From Halisarca cf. caerulea (Eukaryota > Porifera > Demospongiae > Chondrillida > Halisarcidae), in NCBI GenBank assembly GCA_963170055.1, contig CAUJGJ010000125.1, positions 1,915,001 to 1,962,500 on the forward strand: DNA of 47,500 bases, given 5' to 3'. Of this stretch, positions 33,684 through 45,548 are shown in pieces. Numbering within the stretch: position 1 is the stretch's first letter; each line of letters opens with the position of its first letter. The position numbers and the translations under genes were made by a program. The notes beneath the pieces are model-generated. The model searched no databases. It was not told where the DNA came from and saw nothing but the letters and a program-made list of their open reading frames with translations.

Positions 33684-36600
33684 CAAATATTTGTATTAGC
33701 ACCAGCGTATCCAACACTATACAAATACGCCCACAGCACTTCAGAAACTTAATGTGTGTCCACTTTGAATGTGCGTGGTGCTAGTGCCAAATATTTGTAT
33801 TAGCACCAGCATATCCAATAGTAAACAAATACGCCCACAGCAATTCAGAAACTTCATGTGTGTCCACTGGGAATGTGTGTGGTGGTAGGGCCAAGTATTG
33901 GTATTAGCACCAGCGTATCCAACACTACACAAATACGCCCACAGCACTTTAGAAACTTCATGTGTGTCCACTTTGAATGTGCGTGGTGCTAGTGCCAAAT
34001 ATTGGTCTTAACACCAGCATATTTAACACTACACAGATACGCCCACAACACTTCAGAAACATCATGTGCGTCCACTAGGAATGTGCGTGGCGCTATTGCC
34101 AAATATTGGTCTAATCACCAGCATATTCAACACTACACAAATACGCCCACAGCACTTCAGAAACTTCATGTGTGTCCACTGGGAATGTGCGTGGTGCTAG
34201 TGCCAAATATTGGTCTTAGAACCACCAATTCCAACACTACACAAATATGCCCACAGCGCTACAGAAAGTTAATGTGCTTCCACTGGGAATGTGCGTGGTG
34301 CTAATGCCAAATATTGGTCTTAACACCAGTATTTAACACTACACAGATATGCCCGCAACACTTCAGAAACTTCATGTGTGGGAATGTGCGTGGTGCTAGT
34401 ACCAAATATTAGTCTTAAAACCACCATATCCAACAGTACACAAACACGCCCACAGTACTCCAGAAACTTCATGCATGTCTACTGGGAATGTGCGTGGTGC
34501 TAATGCCAAATATTGGTCTTAACACTGGCATATTTAACACTACACAAATACGCCCACAACACTTCAGAAACTTCATGTGTGTCCACTGGGAAAGTGCGTT
34601 GTGCTATTGCCAACTATTGGTCTAATCACCAGCTTATTCAACACTACACAAATACGCCCACAGCACTTCAGAAACTTCATGTGTATCCACTGACAATGTG
34701 CGTGGTGCTAGAACCAAATATTGGTCTTAGAACAATCATATTCAACACTACACAAATACGCCCACAGCTCTTCAGAAACCTCATGTGTGTCCACTGGGAA
34801 TGTGCGTGGTGCTAGTGCCAAATATTGGTCTTAGAACCACCATATCCAACACTACACAAATATGCCCACAGCACTACACAAACTTCATGTGCTTCCACTG
34901 GGAATGTGCGTGGTGCTAATGCCAAATATTGGTCTTAACACCAGCATATTTAACACTACACAGATATGCCCACAACACTTCAGAAACTTCATGAGTGTCC
35001 ACTGGGAATGTGCGTGGTTTTAGTGCCAAATATTGGTATTAGCACCAGCATATCCAACAGTACACAAATACGCCCACAGTACTTCAGAAACTTCATGTGT
35101 GTCCACTGGGAATGTGCGTGGTGCTAGTGCCAAATATTAGTCTTAGAACCATCCAACACTACACAAATATGTCCACAGCACTACAGAAACTTAATGTGCT
35201 TCCACTGGGAATGTGCGTGGTGCTAATGCCAAATATTGGTCTTAACACCAGCATATTTAACACTACACAGATACGCCAACAACACTTTAGAAACTTCATG
35301 TGTGTCCACTGGGAATGTGCGTGGTGCTAGTGCCAAACATTGGTATTAGCACTAGCATATCCAACACTACACAAATATGCCCACAGCAGTTCAGAAACTT
35401 CATGTGTGTCCACTGGGAATGTGCGTGGTGCTAGTGCCAAATATTGGTCTTAGAACCACCATATTCAACCCTACACAAATACGCCCACATCACTTCAGAA
35501 ACCTCATGTGTATCCACTGGAAATGTAAGTGGTGCTAGTGCCAAATATTGATATTAGCACCAGCATATCCAAGAGTACACAAATACGCCCACAGCACTTC
35601 AGAAACTTCATGTGTGTCCACTGGGAATGTGCGTGGCGTTAGTGCCAAATATTGGTCTTATAACCACCATATCCAACACTACACAAATATGCCCGCAACA
35701 CTTCAGAAACTTCATGTGTGGGAATGTGCGTGGTGCTAGTTCCAAATATTTGTATTAGCACCAGCATATTCACCAATACACAAATACGCCCACAGCACTT
35801 CAGAAACTTCATATGTATCCACTGACAATGTGCGTGGTGCTAGTACCAAATATTGGTCTTAGAACAACCATATATATCCAACACTACACAAATACGCCCA
35901 CAGCACTTCAGAAACCTCATGTGTATCCACTGGGAATGTGCGTGGTGCTAGTGTCAAATATTTGCATTAGCACCAGCATATCCAACACTACACAAATACG
36001 CCCACAGCAGTTCAGAAACTTCATGTTGTTCCACTGGGAATGTGCATGGTTTTAGTGCCAAATATTGGTCTTAGAACCACCAATTCCAACACTACACAAA
36101 TATGCCCACAGCGCTACAGAAACTTAATGTGCTTCCACTGGGAATGTGCGTGGTGCTAATGCCAAATATTGGTCTTAACACCAGCATATTTAACACTACA
36201 CAGATATGCCCGCAACACTTCAGAAACTTCATGTGTGGGAATGTGCGTGGTGCTAGTACCAAATATTGGTATTAGCACTAGCATATCCAACACTACACAA
36301 ATTTGACCACAGCACTTCAGAAACTTCATGTGTGTCCACTGGGAATGTGCGTGGCGCTAGTGCCAAATATTAGTCTTAGAACCATCCAACACTACACAAA
36401 TATGCCCACAGCACTACAGAAACTTAATGTGCTTCCACTGGGAATGTGCGTGGTGCTAATGCCAAATATTGGTCTTAACACCAGCATATTTAACACTACA
36501 CAGATACGTCAACAACACTTCAGAAACTTCATGTGTGTCCACTGGGAATGTGCGTGGTGCTAGTGCCAAACATTGGTATTAGCACTAGCATATCCAACAC

Positions 36601-39600
36601 TACACAAATATGCCCACAGCAGTTCAGAAACTTCATGTGTGTCCACTGGGAATGTGCGTGGTGCTAGTGCCAAATATTGGTCTTAGAACCACCATATTCA
36701 ACCCTACACAAATACGCCCACATCACTTCAGAAACCTCATGTGTATCCACTGGAAATGTAAGTGGTGCTAGTGCCAAATATTGATATTAGCACCAGCATA
36801 TCCAAGAGTACACAAATACGCCCACAGCACTTCAGAAACTTCATGTGTGTCCACTGGGAATGTGCGTGGCGTTAGTGCCAAATATTGGTCTTATAACCAC
36901 CATATCCAACACTACACAAATATGCCCGCAACACTTCAGAAACTTCATGTGTGGGAATGTGCGTGGTGCTAGTTCCAAATATTTGTATTAGCACCAGCAT
37001 ATTCACCAATACACAAATACGCCCACAGCACTTCAGAAACTTCATATGTATCCACTGACAATGTGCGTGGTGCTAGTACCAAATATTGGTCTTAGAACAA
37101 CCATATATATCCAACACTACACAAATACGCCCACAGCACTTCAGAAACCTCATGTGTATCCACTGGGAATGTGCGTGGTGCTAGTGTCAAATATTTGCAT
37201 TAGCACCAGCATATCCAACACTACACAAATACGCCCACAGCAGTTCAGAAACTTCATGTTGTTCCACTGGGAATGTGCATGGTTTTAGTGCCAAATATTG
37301 GTCTTAGAACCACCAATTCCAACACTACACAAATATGCCCACAGCGCTACAGAAACTTAATGTGCTTCCACTGGGAATGTGCGTGGTGCTAATGCCAAAT
37401 ATTGGTCTTAACACCAGCATATTTAACACTACACAGATATGCCCGCAACACTTCAGAAACTTCATGTGTGGGAATGTGCGTGGTGCTAGTACCAAATATT
37501 GGTATTAGCACTAGCATATCCAACACTACACAAATTTGACCACAGCACTTCAGAAACTTCATGTGTGTCCACTGGGAATGTGCGTGGCGCTAGTGCCAAA
37601 TATTAGTCTTAGAACCATCCAACACTACACAAATATGCCCACAGCACTACAGAAACTTAATGTGCTTCCACTGGGAATGTGCGTGGTGCTAATGCCAAAT
37701 ATTGGTCTTAACACCAGCATATTTAACACTACACAGATACGTCAACAACACTTCAGAAACTTCATGTGTGTCCACTGGGAATGTGCGTGGTGCTAGTGCC
37801 AAACATTGGTATTAGCACTAGCATATCCAACACTACACAAATATGCCCACAGCAGTTCAGAAACTTCATGTGTGTCCACTGGGAATGTGCGTGGTGCTAG
37901 TGCCAAATATTGGTCTTAGAACCACCATATTCAACCCTACACAAATACGCCCACATCACTTCAGAAACCTCATGTGTATCCACTGGAAATGTAAGTGGTG
38001 CTAGTACCAAATATTGATATTAGCACCAGCATATCCAAGAGTACACAAATACGCCCACAGCACTTCAGAAACTTCATGTGTGTCCACTGGGAATGTGCGT
38101 GGCGCTAGTGCCAAATATTGGTCTTAGAACCACCATATCCAACACTACACAAATATGCCCGCAACACTTCAGAAACTTCATGTGTGGGAATGTGCGTGGT
38201 GCTAGTTCCAAATATTTGTATTAGCACCAGCATATTCAACACTACACAAATATGCCCACAGCACTTCAGAAACTTCATATGTATCCACTGACAATGTGCG
38301 TGGTGCTAGTACCAAATATTGGTCTTAGAACAATCATATATATCCAACACTACACAAATACGCCCACAGCTCTTCAGAAACCTCATGTGTGTCCACTGGG
38401 AATGTGCGTGGTGCTAGTGCCAAATATTTGCATTAGCACCAGCATATCCAAGAGTACACAAATACGCCCACAGCACTTCAGAAACTTCATGTGTGTCCAC
38501 TGGTAATGTGCGTGGCGCTAGTGCCAAATATTGGTCTTATAACCACCATATCCAACACTACACAAATATGCCCGCAACACTTCAGAAACTTCATGTGTGG
38601 GAATGTGCGTGGTGCTAGTTCCAAATATTTGTATTAGCACCAGCATATTCAACACTACACAAATATGCCCACAGCACTTCAGAAACTTCATATGTATCCA
38701 CTGACAATGTGCGTGGTGCTAGTACCAAATATTGGTCTTAGAACCACCATATCCAACAGTACACAAATACGCCCACAGTACTTCAGAAACTTCATGCGTG
38801 TATACTGGGAATGTGCATGGTGCTAGTGCCAAATATTTGCATTTGCACCAGCATATCCAACACTACACAAATACGCCCACAGCAGTTCAGAAACTTCATG
38901 TTGTTCCACTGGGAATGTGCATGGTTTTAGTGCCAAATATTGGTCTTAGAACCACCATATATCCAACACTACACAAATATGCCCACAGTGCTACAGAAAC
39001 TTAATGTGCTTCCACTGGGAATGTGCGTGGTGCTAATGCCAAATATTGGTCTTAACACCAGCATATTTAACACTACACAGATATGCCCGCAACACTTCAG
39101 AAACTTCATGTGTGGGAATGTACATGGTGCTAGTACCAAATATTGGTCTTAGAACCACCATATCCAACAGTACACAAATACGCCCACAGTACTTCAGAAA
39201 CTTCATGCGTGTATACTGGGAATGTGCATGGTGCTAGTGCCAAATATTGGTATTAGCACCAGCGTATCCAACACTACACAAATACGCCCACAGCACTTCA
39301 AAAACTTCATGTGTGTCCACTGGGAATGTGCGTGGTGCTAGTGCCAAATATTGGTATTAGCACCAGCGTATCCAACACTACACATATACGCCCACAGCAC
39401 TTCAGAAACTTCATGTTGTTCCACTGGGAATGTGCATGGTTTTAGTGCCAAATATTGGTCTTAGAACCACCAATTCCAACACTACACAAATATGCCCACA
39501 GTGCTACAGAAACTTAATGTGCTTCCACTGGGAATGTGCGTGGTGCTAATGCCAAATATTGGTCTTAACACCAGCATATTTAACACTACACAGATATGCC

Positions 39601-41858
39601 CGCAACACTTCAGAAACTTCATGTGTGGGAATGTACATGGTGCTAGTACCAAATATTGGTCTTAGAACCACCATATCCAACAGTACACAAATACGCCCAC
39701 AGCACTTCAAAAACTTCATGTGTGTCCACTGGGAATGTGCGTGGTGCTAGTGCCAAATATTGGTATTAGCACCAGCGTATCCAACACTACACATATACGC
39801 CCACAGCACTTCAGAAACTTCATGTTGTTCCACTGGGAATGTGCATGGTTTTAGTGCCAAATATTGGTCTTAGAACCACCAATTCCAACACTACACAAAT
39901 ATGCCCACAGTGCTACAGAAACTTAATGTGCTTCCACTGGGAATGTGCGTGGTGCTAATGCCAAATATTGGTCTTAACACCAGCATATTTAACACTACAC
40001 AGATATGCCCGCAACACTTCAGAAACTTCATGTGTGGGAATGTACATGGTGCTAGTACCAAATATTGGTCTTAGAACCACCATATATCCAACAGTACACA
40101 AATACGCCCACAGTACTTCAGAAACTTCATGCGTGTATACTGGGAATGTGCATGGTGCTAGTGCCAAATATTGGTATTAGCACCAGCGTATCCAACACTA
40201 CACAAATACGCCCACAGCACTTCAAAAACTTCATGTGTGTCCACTGGGAATGTGCGTGGTGCTAGTGCCAAATATTTGTATTAGCACCAGCGTATCCAAC
40301 ACTACACAGATACGCCCACAGCACTTCAGAAACTTCATGTGAGTCCACTGGGAATGTGCGTGTTCTAGTGCCAAATATTTGTATTAACACAAGCATATCC
40401 AATGCTACACAGATATGCCCACAGCAATTCAGAAACTTCATGTGTGTCCACTGGGAATGTGCGTGGTTTTAGTGCCAAATATTGGTCTTAGAACCACCAT
40501 ATCCAACACTACACAAATATGCCCACAGCACTACAGAAACTTAATGTGCTTCCACTGGGAATGTGCGCGGTGCTAATGCCAAATATTGGTCTTAACACCA
40601 GCATATTTAACACTACACAGATATGCCCGCAACACTTCAGAAACTTCATGTGTGGGAATGTACATGGTGCTAGTACCAAATATTGGTCTTAGAACCAGCA
40701 TATCCAACACTACACAAATATGCCCACAGCACTTCAGAAACTTCATGTGTGTCCACTGGGAATGTGCATGGTGGTAGTGCCAAATATTGGTATTAGCACC
40801 AGCATATCCAACACTACACAAATATGCCCACAGCACTTCAGAAACTTCATGTGTGTCCACTGGGAATGTGCATGGTGGTAGTGCCAAATATTGGTCTTAA
40901 CACCAGCATATTTAACACTACACAGATATGCCCGCAACACTTCAGAAACTTCATGATTGTTCACTGGGAATGTGCGTGGTTTTAATGCCAAATATTGGTA
41001 TTAGCACCAGCATATCCAACACTACACAAATACGCCCACAGCACTTCAGAAACTTCATGTGTGTCCACTGGGAATGTGCGTGGTGCTAGTGCCAAATATT
41101 GGTATTAGCACCAGCATATCCAACACTACACAAATATGCCCACAGCAGTTCAGAAACTTCATGTGTGTCCACTGGGAATGTGCGTGGTGCTAGTGCCAAA
41201 TATTGGTCTTAGAACCACCATATCCAACACTACACAAATATGCCCACAGCAGTTCAGAAACTTCATGTGTGTCCACTGGGAATGTGCGTGGTGCTAGTGC
41301 CAAATATTTGTATTAACACAAGCATATCCAATGCTACACAGATACGCCCACGGTACTTCAGAAACTTCATGCGTGTCCACTGGGAATGTGCGTGGCGCTA
41401 GTCCAAATATTGGTCTTAGAACCACCATATCCAACACTACCCAAATATGCCCACAGCATGCACTACAGAAATTTAATGTGCTTCCACTGGGAATATGCGT
41501 GGTGCTAATGCCAAATATTGGTCTTAACACTAGCATATTTAACACTACACAGATATGCCCGCAACACTTCAGAAACTTCATGTGTGGGAATGTGCGTGGT
41601 GCTATTACCAAATATTGGTCTTAGAACTACCATATCCAACAGTACACAAATACACCCACAGTACTGCAGAAACTTCATGCGTGTCTACTGGGAATGTGCG
41701 TGGTGCTAGTGCCAAATATTGGCATTAGCACCAGCATATCCAACACTACACAAATACGCCCACAGCACTTCAGAAACTTCATGTGTGTCCACTGGGAATG
41801 TGCGTGGTGCTAGTGCCAAATATTGGTATTAGCACCAGCATAACCAACACTACACAAA
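33684..41858. repeat. Satellite array, right half (about 80 units, opposite orientation)
   Basis: Same unit family as the left half but reverse-complemented: gtccactgggaatgtgcgtg, gtgctagtgccaaatattgg, then tatccaacactacacaaata and cgcccacagcacttcagaaa. It runs to 41,858, where the last unit merges into transposase sequence at acactacacaaatatatagg. Unit variants are shared with the left half (for example the short tgtgtgggaatgtgcg class). Confidence 0.95.
35120..38070. repeat. 1,233-bp higher-order repeat, about 2.4 copies
   Basis: In the right half, landmarks recur at 1,233 bp: 35,548 and 36,781; 35,813 and 37,046; 36,303 and 37,536. The period is about twelve basic units and carries distinctive variants (cttagaaccatccaacact, caaatttgaccacagcactt, ggaaatgtaagtggtgctag). 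A third, shorter repeat of 513 bp (39,046 and 39,559), followed by a 409-bp step (39,968), lies further right. None of these periods is the 926-bp one of the left half. Confidence 0.88.
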
Positions 41859-41888
41859 TATATAGGAGCTAATGCTGATGGATATTGA

Positions 41889-42579
41889 ACTAACGATCAT
41901 TTTGTAGCTCAGCTGCAATTGGTAGCAAAGATAGTAAATTTTAAATACCCAGAGGAACGTTTTGATGTAGTTTGGATATTTGATCAGTCTAGCAACCATA
42001 GAACATATGCAAAAGATGCCTTATTAGCACATAAAAGGACTGTACATCCGGGGGGATCATACAAGATGAGGAATTCACCTATAGTTGTAAATGGAATACC
42101 TAAGATACAGCACATGCAAGATGAACGCGGTACACCAAAGGGACTGAAGAGGGTACTGGAGGAGCGAGGAGTAAATACACATGGAATGAAGAAGGAGGAC
42201 ATGATAAGGGAGTTAAACACATTTGAAGATTTTAAAAATGAAAAATCAAGGATGGCGAGGGAGATTGCAAGGCACGGACACAGAATATTATTTATTCCAG
42301 CATTTCATCCTGAACTTAATCCTATAGAGCGAGTATGGGGATTAGCCAAAGCATATGCTAGGGAACACTGTGACTATACGTTTAGAGGACTATAAAATAT
42401 AATCACACCAGCATTTAACAATGTAACACTAGACAACATAAGGAAATATTTTCGTAAAAGCAGAGACTACATGCGAGCATATACAAATGAAGAAGTAAAC
42501 ACAGGTGCAGATGCAGATGTTGTTGTGAAGGCATACAGTAGTCACAGGAAGGTGTCAGAGTTGGAGAGTAGGGTATAAC
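41889..42579 (+). pseudogene. Right-arm DDE transposase, C-terminal half with an extra stop
   Basis: Inverted copy of the left-arm gene, reading outward to the right. It shares the TGA (41,886-41,888) that replaces the expected Trp and the same break into the satellite array. In addition CAA has become TAA at 42,393-42,395, within FRGLQNIITP, cutting off the last 60 or so residues. The frame after that stop is intact to 42,579. The shared TGA shows that the truncation is older than the arm duplication, or has been homogenised; the TAA is younger. Confidence 0.82.
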
Positions 42580-43366
42580 ATGACATTTGGCATGACTGAG
42601 ATAGTGTATTTTGATTTACTTTGACTATGTATATAATTAATGATATGCGCATATTTAAATATTTATTATAACTGAGACATCAAATTTCTCCATGTGTGAC
42701 TTCTTTTTTCATAAAAACCTAATGTACGTTTGTAGGTATTGTATTGTACTTCATATTAAAAACATTCATTCCATTCCACTGATAATGTGTGAGGTGAAGT
42801 CTTTTGTGGGAGTATTTCACGCATGTGTATTATATTGACTCGTATTCAAGTTTGAAGCAAGGTTTTCAAAAAATTACCTCCGCTTAATTGTAGAGGATTA
42901 TAAGTAGTTTTCTAATATTAATAGAAAAACTAAAAGTTTACAATGACTTCAGACTTTTCTTATAAAGTTTGCATTCTTGTGGTTTCTTGAGAATGTTGTC
43001 CATTGCGCAATCAGGAGTTACCGTGGTAACCATTTTGTCGTAAAATTTGAAAATATAACCTATTTTGCATCCTTGTGTAAAATTTCAGGGTTGTACACCC
43101 TACCAAATTTGAATTTGACCCATTCAAAAATTCCCCCCATTACAACCCACAGTGGCCATTTCAACACAAACGCACTATACCACTATCTTCAGTACCAATT
43201 TTTCGCGCAATATGCATCCTATCTCAATCTTAGTTCATACTCTTCCTACTCTACAACAGCAGCCGGCATTCTCTTCATTTTAAGTTATTTCTTCTTCAAG
43301 GGCCAAGATCAGAGGTCAAGATGGTAAACATCTTAGTCACTAGATACATCATAATATATTTCTGGT

Positions 43367-43470
43367 GATGCAAGGTTGAAAAGTACGACATCCACAGAGG
43401 TCAGGCTGATTTACGTATACTTCAAGGTGGACAGCTCATGTAAGTTTGTGTATGGGGTCTCTAGTCGACA
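43367..43470. repeat. Right-flank direct copy of 25785-25886
   Basis: Reads gcaaggttgaaaagtacgac, atccacagaggtcaggctga and tttgtgtatggggtctct. It continues past the point where the left copy is cut by the element (agtcgacatagctg here, agtcac then TA there). It is too long and too diverged to be a target-site duplication. Confidence 0.75.
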
Positions 43471-43819
43471 TAGCTGACCCAATCTCGCTCATGCAGCCAT
43501 TTTCTGGGACTGATGTCACAGGGCAAGCAAGAATTGGGTCTGGTGTCATCACGTACCCAAAATAAAAAAAACGTTGAATATTATTAAACAGCAAGGGAAA
43601 CATATACACACCTGTAAATCAGGTACTCAAAGTTGCGTCAAAGAGGTACGTGTGGCTTTTATGACGTTATTATTATATTAACATGATTACAAGAACATAT
43701 GTTTGATGAAAAGAGAAATTGAAGATCCATCTGCACATGCAGTATGATGGAAATTTTTAGGACTATGCATTAATATAAGTGGTTCATTGCTAGCAGTTGA
43801 TACTGAAGCCATTTGTGTG

Positions 43820-44560
43820 TCTGTGGCCGTCAACAAGAATGGTAATTAATTTTAATCTGGGGAACAGTGATGAATTAATAGACATAGCTGAGCTCTCTGA
43901 TGGAAAGATTTGCATAACCAATCGTAGCCAGGAGTGTGTTTCAGTATACACTATTAGTGGAGAATGGAAGAGTGATTTTGTAATGGTATTGACATTCAGG
44001 ATCCAAAGTTGGAAGCTGCCTGTGGTTTGGTGGTGAGCAAAGATGAACAGATATTTGGATTATCAACCAATGAGTATAAATTACAGGTCTCAGTGTATAA
44101 TAACATTTAAGGGAAAGTTTCAGTACTCTTTTAAGTGTAAAGGCCCACTGGATTAATAACCTCTATTCATTTGCCTGTATTAGCAACCATGGTTTAGTCT
44201 ATATCCCTGACTATGGTGGAAACAAGGACCATGTGTTTAAGCATAGACACTATAATATATATATATATATATATATACTACGGTTACGTAGTATATAGTG
44301 TCTATGGCAAGATGGGCAATGTGTTCAAAACTTTGGCATTGACACACTAGATGAACCAACAGGCATTGCAGACACTGAAGATGGCCATCTTATTGTTGCC
44401 TCACGAAACGGCAAGAAACTCTCCATCTTCACCACAAGTGGTGAGTGTTTACATGAAGTGAAGGATGTTGGACTGGTAAAACCTTTGGTGTGGTTGTTGA
44501 TGCCAATGGCGTTATATTTGTTGCAGATGGCCATGGTTCCAGAATAGCTGTCCTTTAACT
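43820..44560 (+). pseudogene. NHL-repeat protein pseudogene (TRIM/NHL-like)
   Basis: Plus-strand pieces in several frames read as beta-propeller NHL repeats: LIDIAELSDGKICITNRSQE and VYTISGEW (43,880-43,975); after a frame change VVSKDEQIFGLSTNEYKLQV (about 44,030-44,090); ISNHGLVYIPDYGGNKDHVF (about 44,180-44,240); then DEPTGIADTEDGHLIVASRN, SIFTTSGECLHEVKDVG and, after a one-base loss near 44,483, GVVVDANGVIFVADGHGSRI, ending at TAA near 44,560. At least three frameshifts, an in-frame stop and a 63-bp palindromic insertion (44,243-44,305) show it is dead. No RING or B-box part is seen. Such repeats usually sit at the C-terminus of TRIM-NHL ubiquitin ligases. Confidence 0.75.
44243..44305. 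mobile_element. 63-bp palindromic insertion with 12-bp inverted repeats
   Basis: ATAGACACTATA at 44,243 and TATAGTGTCTAT at 44,294-44,305 enclose a (TA)n tract and tactacggttacgta. It interrupts the NHL pseudogene frame, and coding similarity resumes right after it (GKMGNVFK). Confidence 0.55.
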
Positions 44561-44822
44561 TGATCGTACTAATTTGCTTCCTGACAGAGACAATTTGAAC
44601 ACCTTCTATGGGAATGATATGTCATGTTTCAAGTGCCCAATACTCAACTTATGAAATGTTTACGTATACCATATATACTTCAACACATCAAATGGACTGG
44701 TTCATGTACAAATTATGCATGATCTTCAGTTTGTGAGCACCTGTATAATATACAAATGTGTGCAGATGGGAATAATTGGGTATAGAGTACTCTGTGTACT
44801 AATGAATGATCCTATTGCAGGG

Positions 44823-44860
<38 letters not shown>

Positions 44861-44925
44861 CACACACTAACACATGTACATGCACACACACACTAACACA
44901 ATCATGCACACACCAACACAATCAT

Positions 44926-44994
<69 letters not shown>
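44823..44994. repeat. Interrupted (CA)n microsatellite
   Basis: Two pure CA tracts (44,823-44,860 and 44,927-44,994) joined by cactaacacaatcatgca motifs. Confidence 0.95.
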
Positions 44995-44996
<2 letters not shown>

Positions 44997-45490
44997 TAAT
45001 ATCACAGTCTGCAGTGCGGGCTATTGTGGCCCCCTTATTTGTTGGGCCCCTTTGGCCCCAACTGCATGGGGGTGAGCCACCAGAAATCAGTGAGGGAGAG
45101 ACCCATTGGATATGGGCCCAGCTGCCTCCACTATCCCTGATGGCTCCCTCGTGCAATCAGGGGTTACCCATCTGTGAGGTTGCAAGCCCCACGAGATGGG
45201 TAGGGCTGGGCGCCAGCTGAAGAGCGGTGGTGTGTCCACCCAACTCACAGCAGCAGTGATTCCCAAACCTAACTCGGTAATATTCTGGCTAATAGTATCT
45301 AGGGCACCAGCCAACGACCAGTACCCTGCTAAGAGTCTGATAAAGAAATACCCAAGTCATATTTAATGTTTCCAGTGCATGGTTGAGGCTGACAGGTATG
45401 ATTTCACATGTAAGCTGCAAAAGCACCACTTGATGGCAACAGGCTTAAACTCTTAAAAGAGATTACAAACCAGCCCCTCACACCAACTGG
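44995..45490. repeat. GC-richer dispersed repeat between two (CA)n tracts, unclassified
   Basis: Begins ttgtaatatcacagtctgca and runs to the next (CA)n at 45,491. It is less AT-rich than its surroundings (cgagatgggtagggctgggc, gggccccttt). Its first 38 bp recur at 9,321, also after (CA)n. No long convincing protein was seen. It could be part of a SINE or the untranslated region of a LINE. Confidence 0.5.
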
Positions 45491-45492
45491 AC

Positions 45493-45543
<51 letters not shown>
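45491..45543. repeat. (CA)n microsatellite
   Basis: About 26 CA units closing the 44,995-45,490 segment. Confidence 0.95.

Positions 45544-45548
<5 letters not shown>

Larger units (their letters stand above)
25889..43177. mobile_element. 17.3-kb palindromic DDE-transposon/satellite composite element
   Basis: The segment starts TAGTGCGTTTGTGTTG and ends with its exact inverse, with TA on each outer side (25,887-25,888 and 43,178-43,179), consistent with a TA target duplication. The outer 1.3 kb on each side are inverted copies with only a few differences seen (a C/T near 26,186 against 42,878, one base in a T run near 25,937, one coding C to T). Each arm holds the 3' half of a DDE transposase reading outward. 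Everything between 27,207 and 41,858 is tandem repeat, in opposite orientations either side of 33,683. The first catalytic half of the transposase is absent in both arms, so the element cannot mobilise itself as it stands. Confidence 0.85.

Noticed and set aside
27857..41709. Many open frames of 63, 82 or 100 codons sharing MCVVLVPNIGLRTT-like peptides
   Set aside because: They are the satellite unit read across two or three copies. They recur with the repeat period, shift frame between units, and end at the same points. No start context or splice structure supports coding.
27207..41858. CRISPR-like array
   Set aside because: The DNA is from an animal, units are contiguous at about 104 bp, and there are no unique spacers between short repeats.
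25887..43179. Polinton/Maverick or virus-like giant element
   Set aside because: No polymerase, integrase, capsid or packaging gene is present. The only coding content is the duplicated transposase 3' half, and the interior is satellite.
44902..45314. Open frames across the GC-richer segment
   Set aside because: Frames in both strands run out of the CA tract into the repeat, with no recognisable domain and no consistent start.
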